Positions 35,277 to 43,685 of a stretch of 64,000 nucleotides of DNA are shown piece after piece. The position numbers and the translations under genes are program-made. Location: assembly GCF_000420825.1 (NCBI RefSeq), contig NZ_ATVR01000014.1, positions 25,461 through 89,460 on the forward strand, read 5' to 3'. How positions within the stretch are numbered: the stretch's first letter is position 1; each line of letters opens with the position of its first letter. This stretch comes from Butyrivibrio sp. AE2015. Its GTDB lineage: Bacteria; Bacillota; Clostridia; Lachnospirales; Lachnospiraceae. The notes beneath the pieces were generated by a model, which saw only the letters and a program-made list of their open reading frames with translations, was not told where the DNA came from and did no database searches.

Positions 35277-36557
35277 TCAATTCTGCGGCTTAGCCAATCT
35301 GTACTCGCCGTTCATCATCTTTTCGTAAGCTTCAGGGTAGTACTCGTGAAGCATGTCATCTCTGTAGCGGTAGTTCTCATTCGGGTCAAACTCGCTTATC
35401 TTGATGAAGTCATTTTCGAGATAAGCATATGGTTCGAATCCTTCCATCCAGTTGGGAAGATGGGCCATAAGTCTTGCAAAGATCTGTCTTCCTGTTAAAG
35501 TAAGGTGAACACCATCCATAAGGTACTGTTCTGCTGTGTCAATGTAGAGATCGCAGTGAGTCTGGAACATTGTATCAAACTCAACCATGTTGTCATCCTC
35601 TACAACGTTTACAGCCTTTCTGGCGTAATTGGCAAGTGTATCAATACCGTTACTTACAACGTATGTATCTCCGATAATAGCTCCGGTATTTTCATCCTTA
35701 TAAACTCCGTAGAATGGGGTAACCAGAATAACCTTTGCATTGGGACTTCTCTTTCTAAGGTTGCTGATTCCCTGACTCAGAGCCTCATAATAAGTGTGGA
35801 TCTTGTTGCCATCATACTGAGTAGGATCAAGAGGGATCCTGTTAAAGAAATCGTTAGCGCCATACTCGATAAAGTAATAATCTACACGGTCAGGATCTAT
35901 GCTGTTCATGGTCTGAAGTATTTCAGGATAGTCAGCTAGTACTGCATTTCTGTCTGCTGTCCCTGTATAAGCGTAGCTCATACCAAGGAAGCAGTTAGAT
36001 GTAAACTTTGCAGGATCAATCTCTGATGTTGAAAGTTCAAGAGCTGCGGTTGTGCCGCCAATGGCTAAATTGTAAACCTCACTGTCCGGAACTCTCTGGC
36101 CGATAAGATGAGGAATATCTGTTCCCTCACTTCTGCCATTTGCAAACTGGCTGTCTCCAAAGAATACCATGACAGTCTTGCCATCATTGGTACTGTTTAT
36201 CTCTGTTGTCGCTGTTGTTGCAGCTGCGGATGCCTGTGAATCGGATTTGGAAGCTCCGGTTGATGATGAAGAAGCTGCTACATCTGAGCTTCCTGCTGTA
36301 GCAGCATCTACAACTGAAGTTGACGCAGATGCTGCAGGCTCCTCAAGAGCCGGTTCCATCAATCCATCAGCTACTATGACTGAACTTCCATCTGAGGCAT
36401 AAGCCTGATCTCCACTTAAGTACTCGCCGGCGTTTTCTGTTTCATCATTTACATATTCAGTTGCCTTGGCTGCATCGCTATTTGAAAGACCACAACCTGT
36501 AACGACTGTAGTCAAAGTCAGGACAAAAGCTATTTTTGCTAAGAATCTTTTCTTCAT
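35277..36557 (-). CDS. SGNH/GDSL-hydrolase lipoprotein
   Basis: A 426-aa lipoprotein. The signal peptide ends in a lipobox, VVTGC, near residue 22. A Ser/Ala/Thr-rich linker (about residues 70-125) spans the wall, and the SGNH domain follows with all blocks intact: FFGDSQFANG (Ser), AIGGTTAALE (Gly), EYGANDFFN (Asn) and DGVHLTLTG (Asp, His). It likely acts as an esterase or acyltransferase on surface glycan, possibly opposing or completing the nearby MBOAT systems. Transcription is probably monocistronic, since a promoter and a striking direct-repeat array lie upstream and a terminator lies downstream. Confidence 0.88.
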   Translation of the reverse strand: MKKRFLAKIAFVLTLTTVVTGCGLSNSDAAKATEYVNDETENAGEYLSGDQAYASDGSSVIVADGLMEPALEEPAASASTSVVDAATAGSSDVAASSSSTGASKSDSQASAAATTATTEINSTNDGKTVMVFFGDSQFANGRSEGTDIPHLIGQRVPDSEVYNLAIGGTTAALELSTSEIDPAKFTSNCFLGMSYAYTGTADRNAVLADYPEILQTMNSIDPDRVDYYFIEYGANDFFNRIPLDPTQYDGNKIHTYYEALSQGISNLRKRSPNAKVILVTPFYGVYKDENTGAIIGDTYVVSNGIDTLANYARKAVNVVEDDNMVEFDTMFQTHCDLYIDTAEQYLMDGVHLTLTGRQIFARLMAHLPNWMEGFEPYAYLENDFIKISEFDPNENYRYRDDMLHEYYPEAYEKMMNGEYRLAKPQN

Positions 36558-36593
36558 AACACGTTCCTTCCTATAAAATTATTTGTCGATTTG

Positions 36594-36621
36594 ATTGTAT
36601 CACTTTAAATCATCTTGTGAA
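36594..36621 (-). promoter_or_regulatory. Promoter of the SGNH lipoprotein gene
   Basis: On the minus strand TTCACA (36616-36621) and TACAAT (36594-36599) are 16 bases apart, about 37 bases before the ATG. The TCTTAAGAAA repeat array begins 14 bases upstream of the -35 element, the position expected for an activator of the OmpR/PhoB type. Confidence 0.65.
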
Positions 36622-36635
36622 GAGAAACTCGCCAA

Positions 36636-36678
36636 TCTTAAGAAATTCTGCCGCAAATCTTAAGAAAGTCTTAAGAAA
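36636..36678 (-). promoter_or_regulatory. Phased 11-bp direct repeats, probable response-regulator operator
   Basis: Three identical TCTTAAGAAA units start at 36636, 36658 and 36669, that is at offsets 0, 22 and 33, exact multiples of 11. A degenerate unit occupies offset 11 (TCTGCCGCAA at 36647). Within them TTAAGA-N5-TTAAGA matches the geometry of PhoP boxes (TT-A-A-like hexamers with five-base gaps). The array sits just upstream of the lipoprotein promoter. Confidence 0.65.
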
Positions 36679-36684
36679 TTAACG

Positions 36685-37890
36685 TTATTTAGATAATTTA
36701 TTTACTCCGATCATAACTGTCAAAAGAAATCTTAAAAGGCTTATGATCACAAGTCCATAGGCAATTCCATTTATCCCCAATAAAAAAGTCAGGGGAATCA
36801 CTATAAGGCAAAAGCTTATGCCATAGACAAGGTTTATGACAAGCTGCATTTTTTCTTTGGAAAAGCTCATGATCATGACCATAAGTGAGCCCGAGATAAA
36901 ATACAGTATCTGACCCAAATTTGCCAAAAAGAAATACTTTGACGCCTCAGAAAAAATGTCAGGATACATGATCTTTACAAAAATATATGACACACCTGTG
37001 CACATCAAAGCTCCGATCAATGTAAGAACAAGGAGGCCCGCGCTGACAAGTGCAAATTTCTTTTTGTTAAACTCGATCCTGTAATTAGTAAGATAACTTA
37101 TTATGACTCCATTTAGAGGAGTGGTCAGCATAGCTACGATCTTACCTATAAGGCTTGCTGCGTAGAATACTGTAACCTCTCTTCCGCCAACTACAAGTCT
37201 TAAGAGGATCCTGTCCGAGTGAAGGATAAGGGCCGCAAGAAGGTTACTTGCAGAAATAAATACAAAAGATTTCAGATTCTCTTTAAAGCTCTCTGAGAGC
37301 TGTGTATAAGGGCTTCTGAAAACACTTCCACGGATAAAGGTATAGATTATTCCCAGAAATTCACCGGCAAAAAGAGTAAATGCCCAGCTTCCTGTTATCG
37401 GGTACAGTAAAAGACCTATCACATATCCGGCAGAAACAGATCCAAAGAACAAAAAATAGTCCTTAAACCTTATGGTCATACGCCACTCAACATCAGCGTA
37501 ATACCTTACAACAGTGACTACCATAAGTACGAGAACCTGAATATATAAAGATATTTCAAGATTCCCAAGCATAAAAAGAGCTGCAAAAGAGACAAAGACA
37601 GATATTACTGCAACTGCCAGAAGAAAAAGATTGTAGTCTCCGTTACTTTCTGTTCTGTCTTTTTTGGCAACCATTCTGGAATAACTGGCTGCCGTTCCAA
37701 ATCCTGCTCCCATTATGGACACTGCTGATATCAAATAAAGAACGGTGCCAAAAGCATCCGCTCCTACCCTTGACTCAAGCCCCGGGTAGATAAGCAGCTG
37801 AAGGACACCGTTATAAATAACTAACGCTAATACGCTAAATACAAAATCTTTAGAAGCGCTGAACAAAAGCTTCTTTTTTTCATTTCTCAT
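36685..37890 (-). CDS. Polysaccharide flippase (Wzx/MATE-like)
   Basis: A 401-aa membrane protein with about 12 predicted spans, the size and profile of oligosaccharide flippases. FGTVLYLISAVSIMGAGFGTAASYSR near the N-terminus is the usual Wzx-type first loop, and PLNGVIISYLTNYR is a typical mid-protein segment. It would move lipid-linked repeat units outward. A GT2 gene lies 15 bases upstream. Together with the WbaP-like initiator and the Wzz-like protein it indicates a flippase-dependent pathway in addition to the ABC exporter at the left. No clear Wzy polymerase is assigned; one of the unnamed membrane proteins may fill that role. Confidence 0.82.
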   Translation of the reverse strand: MRNEKKKLLFSASKDFVFSVLALVIYNGVLQLLIYPGLESRVGADAFGTVLYLISAVSIMGAGFGTAASYSRMVAKKDRTESNGDYNLFLLAVAVISVFVSFAALFMLGNLEISLYIQVLVLMVVTVVRYYADVEWRMTIRFKDYFLFFGSVSAGYVIGLLLYPITGSWAFTLFAGEFLGIIYTFIRGSVFRSPYTQLSESFKENLKSFVFISASNLLAALILHSDRILLRLVVGGREVTVFYAASLIGKIVAMLTTPLNGVIISYLTNYRIEFNKKKFALVSAGLLVLTLIGALMCTGVSYIFVKIMYPDIFSEASKYFFLANLGQILYFISGSLMVMIMSFSKEKMQLVINLVYGISFCLIVIPLTFLLGINGIAYGLVIISLLRFLLTVMIGVNKLSK

Positions 37891-37905
37891 TTTTTATTTC
37901 CAACA

Positions 37906-38847
37906 TCATTTCATAAGATCTGTCTCTTTATGCCTCTGAAGCATATTGAGCTGCATCTCAAACTCACGCCTGTTATTGATAGCCATAGTTGAGAGAATAA
38001 CACCCGCAAAAAAGCTCTGTACAGCTGCAAGCAAAACAAAGCAGCACACGATAAGTGTAGGGAATCTCGGAACCATGTGTGTAATCCAATACTCCTGAAT
38101 AATAGGTACCAGGAATATAAGGGAAAGAATAGTTAAAAGCACTGCAAAGATTGTGAAAAAGCCAAATGGCTTATAGCTTCTGTAGAGCCTTGCTATTGTT
38201 TTTAATACTTTAAAACCATCTGCATAAGTGTTGAGCTTACTCTCTGAGCCTTCCGGGCGATCCCTGTAATCAATAATGACATTATCAATCTGCATATTGT
38301 TGTATACGGCATGGATAGTCATCTCTGTTTCAATCTCAAAGCCTTTTGATAAAACAGGGAAGGTCTTAACAAACTCATAGCTGAAAGCCCTGAAACCTGT
38401 CATTATGTCTCTTACGTTGCAATTAAACAGTTTGTTGATACTTCCTCTTACAAGGTTATTACCAAAATTGTGGAATGGGCGCTTGTTCTCCTCATAGTAG
38501 GTACTTGATAATCTGTCACCTACAACCATGTCTGCATTGTGATTAAGAACACGGTCGACCATCTCAGGCGCTGACTCCATAGGATAGGTGTCATCACCAT
38601 CAACCATGATATAAACAAGGGCATCAATCTCGCGGAACATTCTTCTGATAACGTTGCCCTTTCCCTGCATATATTCATTTCTCACAATGGCACCTTCAGC
38701 CTCAGCTATCTCAGCGGTGCGATCCTTGGAATTGTTGTTGTATACATAAATCGTAGCTTCAGGCAAAGCCTTTTTAGTATCACGAATTACTTTTCCTATT
38801 GTTTTTTCCTCGTTGTAACAAGGAATAAGTACTGCTATCTTGTCCAT
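37906..38847 (-). CDS. GT2 glycosyltransferase, polyprenyl-phosphate-sugar-synthase-like
   Basis: A 313-aa enzyme. The N-terminal GT2 domain has IAVLIPCYNEEKTI, YVYNNNSKDRT and the metal site MVDGDDTYPM. Two C-terminal spans (about residues 228-295) anchor it. This architecture matches DPM1/GtrB-like synthases of undecaprenyl-phosphate sugars. AGGGG precedes the ATG. The next gene encodes a Wzx-like flippase and the previous one a large GT-C-like protein. The conserved MTGFRAFSYEF after the catalytic core also occurs in dolichyl/undecaprenyl-phosphate sugar synthases. Donor sugar not readable. Confidence 0.9.
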   Translation of the reverse strand: MDKIAVLIPCYNEEKTIGKVIRDTKKALPEATIYVYNNNSKDRTAEIAEAEGAIVRNEYMQGKGNVIRRMFREIDALVYIMVDGDDTYPMESAPEMVDRVLNHNADMVVGDRLSSTYYEENKRPFHNFGNNLVRGSINKLFNCNVRDIMTGFRAFSYEFVKTFPVLSKGFEIETEMTIHAVYNNMQIDNVIIDYRDRPEGSESKLNTYADGFKVLKTIARLYRSYKPFGFFTIFAVLLTILSLIFLVPIIQEYWITHMVPRFPTLIVCCFVLLAAVQSFFAGVILSTMAINNRREFEMQLNMLQRHKETDLMK

Positions 38848-38935
38848 ATTTTCCCCTTTTTAATTCATATGCAAGTAGTCCGGTAAGATGGCACTTGCCT
38901 CTAACATTTTAAACTGATACCGAATAAATATCAAA

Positions 38936-40855
38936 TCATAGTGAATAAACGTAGATCGTATAAGGTGATGAAGCGTTCTGATAGGTGTTTATCAGTGTAA
39001 TTCCGGCGTCTTCAGCGTTTGATATATCTATACGTGAAAAGATATATTTACAGCCAAGATTTTTAAGTGCCTCAGAATTTATATAAATGTCATTATCAGT
39101 TACGCCTGTCATACTCTTTGTCGCCATGACAATAGACAAATCTGTTCCTGAGTAGAGATAACACCTTGCTCCCCATTCATCAAAATAAATTCTCGATGGT
39201 TCCACCCTTTCAAGGGCAGGTGCAATAACTTCCCTGAAAGCCTCTTTATAGCTCTGAGAATAGAATCCAAGATATCCGTCCAAAGTATATATTCCGTTGT
39301 ATTCAAGAATTGCCGGATGCATGCCGTAAGCTACGCAGTACTGACCTTTCTCATATCCAAGGTCTGTTTTTATCTCATTAAAAAGAGCTGTCGAATAAAA
39401 TTCCTCGTAGTTAAGGGCATCATTTTCATGACCAAAAACCTTTTCCCTTGCAGTAAGCTTGGCTGTATGGTAGAGGTCATTATACTTGGTCGGCGAAACC
39501 AAAACTATAATCACAGCAACCATTATTAGCACGTAAGAGCCTATAACCAAAGCTCTTCCAAGCACTCCGTAAGATGCTGCAGATCTTGCGCCATGTCGCT
39601 TTTCATGATCAGAAATTATCTCCTTGCCCAAAAGGTACAACCTGTAAACCAGGATAAAGAGCATTGCGCACCACAAAAAAGGATTAAAAAATATAGTTCT
39701 GTTGTACTGAAATCCTGTCAGCGGTGGAATCAAAGTCTCAATAACATGCTCAACTATCCTTGAATAGTAAAGTCCATAAACAAGGCAGTTAAAAACAAGT
39801 ATTAAAAAGCAAAGGTTGTAATAATCCGTAAAAATGCCCTTGATATCTCTTTTAACTATGTATCTGACATTAAGCACAAGCAGATATAACAGACAAACAG
39901 GCATGACAAAGAACTTGTGAAGGTCATCCACATGCATCATACCATTTACAAAAATATCAAATGACTCACCAACTATTTCTTTAAAAGGCAGATAGGTCTG
40001 AACCATGGTTTCTCTGATGGTCTGGGTATCTGAAAACAGCATCATGGAAAAGAGTCTGTACTCAAATACAACATTTCCGATTCCCAGCAGTATTAGTGCA
40101 AAGACAAGACTCCAGGAAAGCTTTTTATCTTTTATCCACAGCCATATTATCGCCACAAACAGATATCCCAGAATAAAAAAGCCAAGGTATGAAAAATATG
40201 AAATGAAGGGATACAAAAAGATAAGAAAAAGCCATCTGCGGCCCTTAACAATGGCACGTAAAGCTTCAGTCTCAGGTCCAACCTCTTTGTAGAGTCTTCT
40301 CAAAAAGAATATTATCAGCGGAACTGACGCAAACGGGATTCCAAAGGCAGGAAAAAGATTGAGCACCCCGTACAAAAAACCAACCAATGAAGCAAGATTA
40401 GAAGCATGTGGATCTTTCTTTTTTTCGATAAATTCCTGAAATGGTCGCTTGGGGCCTGTGCTAAAAACATTGTAAAAGCGAGCTTCATCGGGAGTTACAA
40501 TATCAAGAAATAACAACCTGCATGAAATAACCGCAATAATGACTTTCAGCACATAGCCTGCAACATAAGCCACAAAGGGGGGAAAAATCATATACAAAAC
40601 CGTGTATAAAGAAAACTCACTTGGAAGAACATCTCTTGACACACCACCAAGGAAAGGCGCCGAAACACCGTGTGTAAAGAAAATGCCTTCATTTTTAAGC
40701 ATGGCAAACTGCGCCATAAACAGATCAAGATTATCCTGCACTGAGATATAGCTCTTTTCCCCGATAACCGCATAAAATACGATCACAAGCAGCAAAAAAA
40801 GCGCCACTATACAGATCCCCAATATACCCTTTTGTTCACGCACTCTTCTTTTCAT
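38936..40855 (-). CDS. Large polytopic membrane protein (DUF6044-like)
   Basis: About 639 aa with roughly a dozen spans and a C-terminal soluble domain of about 150 residues. After the first span, SVQDNLDLFMAQFAMLKNEG is an acidic loop of GT-C character. From memory, this profile belongs to proteins annotated DUF6044 in Firmicute glycan clusters, with no known activity. I chose the ATG at 40855, with AGAGG six bases upstream; an earlier in-frame start adds six residues. The 88 bases downstream before the next gene contain only a weak hairpin (GCAAGT/ACTTGC). A role in glycan transfer or polymerisation is inference. Confidence 0.75.
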   Translation of the reverse strand: MKRRVREQKGILGICIVALFLLLVIVFYAVIGEKSYISVQDNLDLFMAQFAMLKNEGIFFTHGVSAPFLGGVSRDVLPSEFSLYTVLYMIFPPFVAYVAGYVLKVIIAVISCRLLFLDIVTPDEARFYNVFSTGPKRPFQEFIEKKKDPHASNLASLVGFLYGVLNLFPAFGIPFASVPLIIFFLRRLYKEVGPETEALRAIVKGRRWLFLIFLYPFISYFSYLGFFILGYLFVAIIWLWIKDKKLSWSLVFALILLGIGNVVFEYRLFSMMLFSDTQTIRETMVQTYLPFKEIVGESFDIFVNGMMHVDDLHKFFVMPVCLLYLLVLNVRYIVKRDIKGIFTDYYNLCFLILVFNCLVYGLYYSRIVEHVIETLIPPLTGFQYNRTIFFNPFLWCAMLFILVYRLYLLGKEIISDHEKRHGARSAASYGVLGRALVIGSYVLIMVAVIIVLVSPTKYNDLYHTAKLTAREKVFGHENDALNYEEFYSTALFNEIKTDLGYEKGQYCVAYGMHPAILEYNGIYTLDGYLGFYSQSYKEAFREVIAPALERVEPSRIYFDEWGARCYLYSGTDLSIVMATKSMTGVTDNDIYINSEALKNLGCKYIFSRIDISNAEDAGITLINTYQNASSPYTIYVYSL

Positions 40856-40876
40856 CGTAAACCTCTGACACACAAA

Positions 40877-42466
40877 TCATTTTTTAAGAAATTTCCTGAA
40901 AATACGGGACTCCAGGATCATGCTGATCCCCTTAGCAGCAAATGGAACCCAGTAAACATAGTATCTCATGGCATATCTCGAAGAGCCCTCCCAAAATTCA
41001 TGAAATACTATCCCGCCAAATATAAGTATCAAAAGAAGCATCTCTGAATCTGACACCTCTTTCTTTTTCAAAATTCCAAACAAATAGATTGCTACGCCAA
41101 GATAGCAAACCGTCATATACACATTCATAACCTGCGAAATCAGGCCAGATCCACCTCCTGAAACAATAGAGTCCGCAATTGCCGTCGTATTCTCATGGTG
41201 TCTGTTAACAAGATCCAGATTATGTGTGGAAACGCAAACAGGATCAGCCCACTGAGTAAGGAACTTTCTAAGCAAAAACCTTCCGCCATGGAGAGGCCTT
41301 TTTACAAATCCCGCCAAAGTCTCCTTTATGTTAGCTATAGCAGCTGCCTTTGTAGCTTCTATGTCATAGTCATTCTCTTCAAAAACCTGATAATTGTAGC
41401 CGTTGTACCAGCCATCTTCAAGTTCACTTTCCTGAAGGCCCATAGCTATATGTGATACTGAAGGGCTTCCACCTGGTATCTCATCAAGGTCTGTCACACC
41501 GCAATAATATGCATCAACCGCACTCTTTGCTGAAAAAGTAAGAACAACCATCACAAGCATTATAATTGCGCCTTTTATAAGACTTCCCGGCTCTGTTTTT
41601 CCACTTTGTGGAATCAGATCAAGTAAAAGAGCCATCACGAGAGCTATAAGCGCAATCTCGCAATTTGTCTTTAGCATAACTGCCACAGCGATAGCAACTC
41701 CCGCTCCAAATCCGTAAATAACCCTTTTTCTTTTCATATATAAGACTACAAGGAAAAGCGCTATCGTCTGAGGCGCCATGCTGAGAATATCCCCATAAAT
41801 GTAGGTCACGTAGTTGTAAAAGAAAAGCATTCCGGCTGATAAAAAAGCCATTATGCTGCAGACCTGTCTGTCACCAAAAAACTCCCATGTCAACTGATAC
41901 AAAAGATATACAGTTATCACAACAGACAAAAGCTGCACCAGATCCCAGGCAAGATAATTGCCGATGCCAAAGATGCTGCTCATGAGCTGCCCAAATGCAA
42001 CATACCCAAGCTGGAAAGGCCAAATGAAAAGATATCCACCTTTTTCTGTTAAGGAAGAATAGTTTTCCACCATGAACTGACCAATTATGTCGTCAAGTGT
42101 CTTGGAATCGTTGACAGGATATGGCCTTATTGAAAGTATCAACAAAAGACAATATGCCAGGCAAAAGACAATTCCGAAAACCAAAGCACCCTTATTCTTT
42201 TCAAGTACACCTATCTTTTTAAAAAGTGCAAATACAAAAACTACTCCTGTCACCAAAAGCAGAAGTAGCAAAACATTCTCTTTTTGGTAATGGGGAAAAT
42301 CCACATCAACGCCATAATCATAATAGATCGTCGTTACTATACTCGTTCCCAGAACCAGTAATGACGCCACAAAGAGACATAAAACCACTATTAAATTGAA
42401 AGCTTTTTTTATATTAACCAAGCCCTTGTTCCTCAAAACATCAGACATCCTGCTGATGTTCGTCAT
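40877..42466 (-). CDS. GT-C-fold membrane glycosyltransferase candidate (GT39/ArnT-like)
   Basis: About 529 aa with some eleven spans. IRPYPVNDSKTLDDIIGQFM lies in the first large outer loop, where GT-C enzymes keep their acidic catalytic residue. Later features are SIFGIGNYLAWDLVQL and a long outer loop with DYDIEATKAAAIANIKE. The gene overlaps the end of the upstream GT-C gene by 26 bases if the ATG at 42466 is used. A TTG at 42421 has a better-placed GAGG and would remove the overlap, so the start is uncertain. It probably transfers a sugar from a polyprenyl-phosphate donor outside the membrane. Confidence 0.75.
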   Translation of the reverse strand: MTNISRMSDVLRNKGLVNIKKAFNLIVVLCLFVASLLVLGTSIVTTIYYDYGVDVDFPHYQKENVLLLLLLVTGVVFVFALFKKIGVLEKNKGALVFGIVFCLAYCLLLILSIRPYPVNDSKTLDDIIGQFMVENYSSLTEKGGYLFIWPFQLGYVAFGQLMSSIFGIGNYLAWDLVQLLSVVITVYLLYQLTWEFFGDRQVCSIMAFLSAGMLFFYNYVTYIYGDILSMAPQTIALFLVVLYMKRKRVIYGFGAGVAIAVAVMLKTNCEIALIALVMALLLDLIPQSGKTEPGSLIKGAIIMLVMVVLTFSAKSAVDAYYCGVTDLDEIPGGSPSVSHIAMGLQESELEDGWYNGYNYQVFEENDYDIEATKAAAIANIKETLAGFVKRPLHGGRFLLRKFLTQWADPVCVSTHNLDLVNRHHENTTAIADSIVSGGGSGLISQVMNVYMTVCYLGVAIYLFGILKKKEVSDSEMLLLILIFGGIVFHEFWEGSSRYAMRYYVYWVPFAAKGISMILESRIFRKFLKK

Positions 42467-43685
42467 TTATGAGACGAACCACATCAGTCAGAGTATAAAG
42501 ATATGCTCCCACGTAAAAAAGTGAAACCACTGTCATATTCACAATATCCCTTGCGCCAAACAGCGTATAAGCATAGGTCGCAAGCGAGCACACATTGGCA
42601 ATGAACATAGGCAATACAATCTGCTTTCTTATAAGAACCGCAAAAGGTGTAAGAATAAGAAGCATTGCATAGTCATATCTCTCATGCATTCCGGGAAGCA
42701 GAATAACGCAGGTCCAAGCTGTCCAGATTGCTATATAGACCACAAGTTTTCTGTCGATATTGTCCTTCCTTCTATAGCATAAAAAGGCAATGGTCATAAG
42801 AACCATCAACAGCACCATTATAGCTGCTCCGGATAAAAGCTTATCAAAATTATCAAAACCAAGATTATAAAGGTTTGGGAAAAATGAAACCATGCCGTAA
42901 CCTTCAGAATCAAGTTCCTGAGTCTGGTAAAGGTAAGAAAGATATGTTCTCCTAAGGCCATTTTTACACAGAACTTCAGGTAACCCTGCAATAAAATACA
43001 CAGCAGGTATCCACAAAAACTCGAGGATACTGTAGGTATTTTTCCTGCCTGAATCCTTAATAACCCTGTCATAGCTGTGGAAACCATCTGTAATATAAAG
43101 GATCAGATAAACAGGTAAAAAGATGATTGACTGGAGCTTAACCGCAAAGGCAACACTGTACCAGATGAAAGAAGCGCGATACTGCTGCTTCAACAGTTTA
43201 TAAAGAGATATCATCAAAAAACATGTATAAAGGGCATCCACCTGTTTCCAAAGGGCTCCATTAAAAGCCACAAATGGGAGGTACAGCGTGGCAACACCAG
43301 CAAACATGGAGTGATGCTTTCTTCCTGTCAAAAGGAAAAAAATCTTATAAATAAACACTGCTGAAATCAGCTCACATGCAAATGCAATAACGCTAAGTGG
43401 AAGCCAGGGCTCCACAGGAAGAAGTGAACACAGAGCATACATAACATTAAGAGGAACGTAGTAGTCGCCAATAGCACTGCCAAGTCCCTTAATAATGCCA
43501 TTTTCTCTGTAGTAGTCCACCCACACTTTGTAGTAAGACTCATAGTCCGGGGAAAGAGTGGTTTCAGGCGCAAATTTGGCTCTCACAAAAACCGCAGCCA
43601 AAAGAGCTATCACCATACAGATCTCAAACATATACTTTTCAATTATATTCTTTAAAAATCTGTCAATCCCCAGTTCTTTTTTCAT
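42441..43685 (-). CDS. GT-C-fold mannosyltransferase-like membrane protein (GT87-like)
   Basis: A 414-aa protein with about ten spans. The first outer loop, TTLSPDYESYYKVWVDYYRENG, holds the acidic pair and YYxxW pattern seen in GT87/PIG-M-type mannosyltransferases, and GALWKQVDALYTCFLMISLY resembles their WgQxD loop. GAGGGAG precedes the ATG, which overlaps the manC stop codon as ATGA. Adjacency to the GDP-mannose enzyme fits a mannose-derived donor, but that is inference. The stop codon lies inside the next gene's possible start region, so translation of the two is coupled. Confidence 0.8.
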   Translation of the reverse strand: MKKELGIDRFLKNIIEKYMFEICMVIALLAAVFVRAKFAPETTLSPDYESYYKVWVDYYRENGIIKGLGSAIGDYYVPLNVMYALCSLLPVEPWLPLSVIAFACELISAVFIYKIFFLLTGRKHHSMFAGVATLYLPFVAFNGALWKQVDALYTCFLMISLYKLLKQQYRASFIWYSVAFAVKLQSIIFLPVYLILYITDGFHSYDRVIKDSGRKNTYSILEFLWIPAVYFIAGLPEVLCKNGLRRTYLSYLYQTQELDSEGYGMVSFFPNLYNLGFDNFDKLLSGAAIMVLLMVLMTIAFLCYRRKDNIDRKLVVYIAIWTAWTCVILLPGMHERYDYAMLLILTPFAVLIRKQIVLPMFIANVCSLATYAYTLFGARDIVNMTVVSLFYVGAYLYTLTDVVRLINDEHQQDV

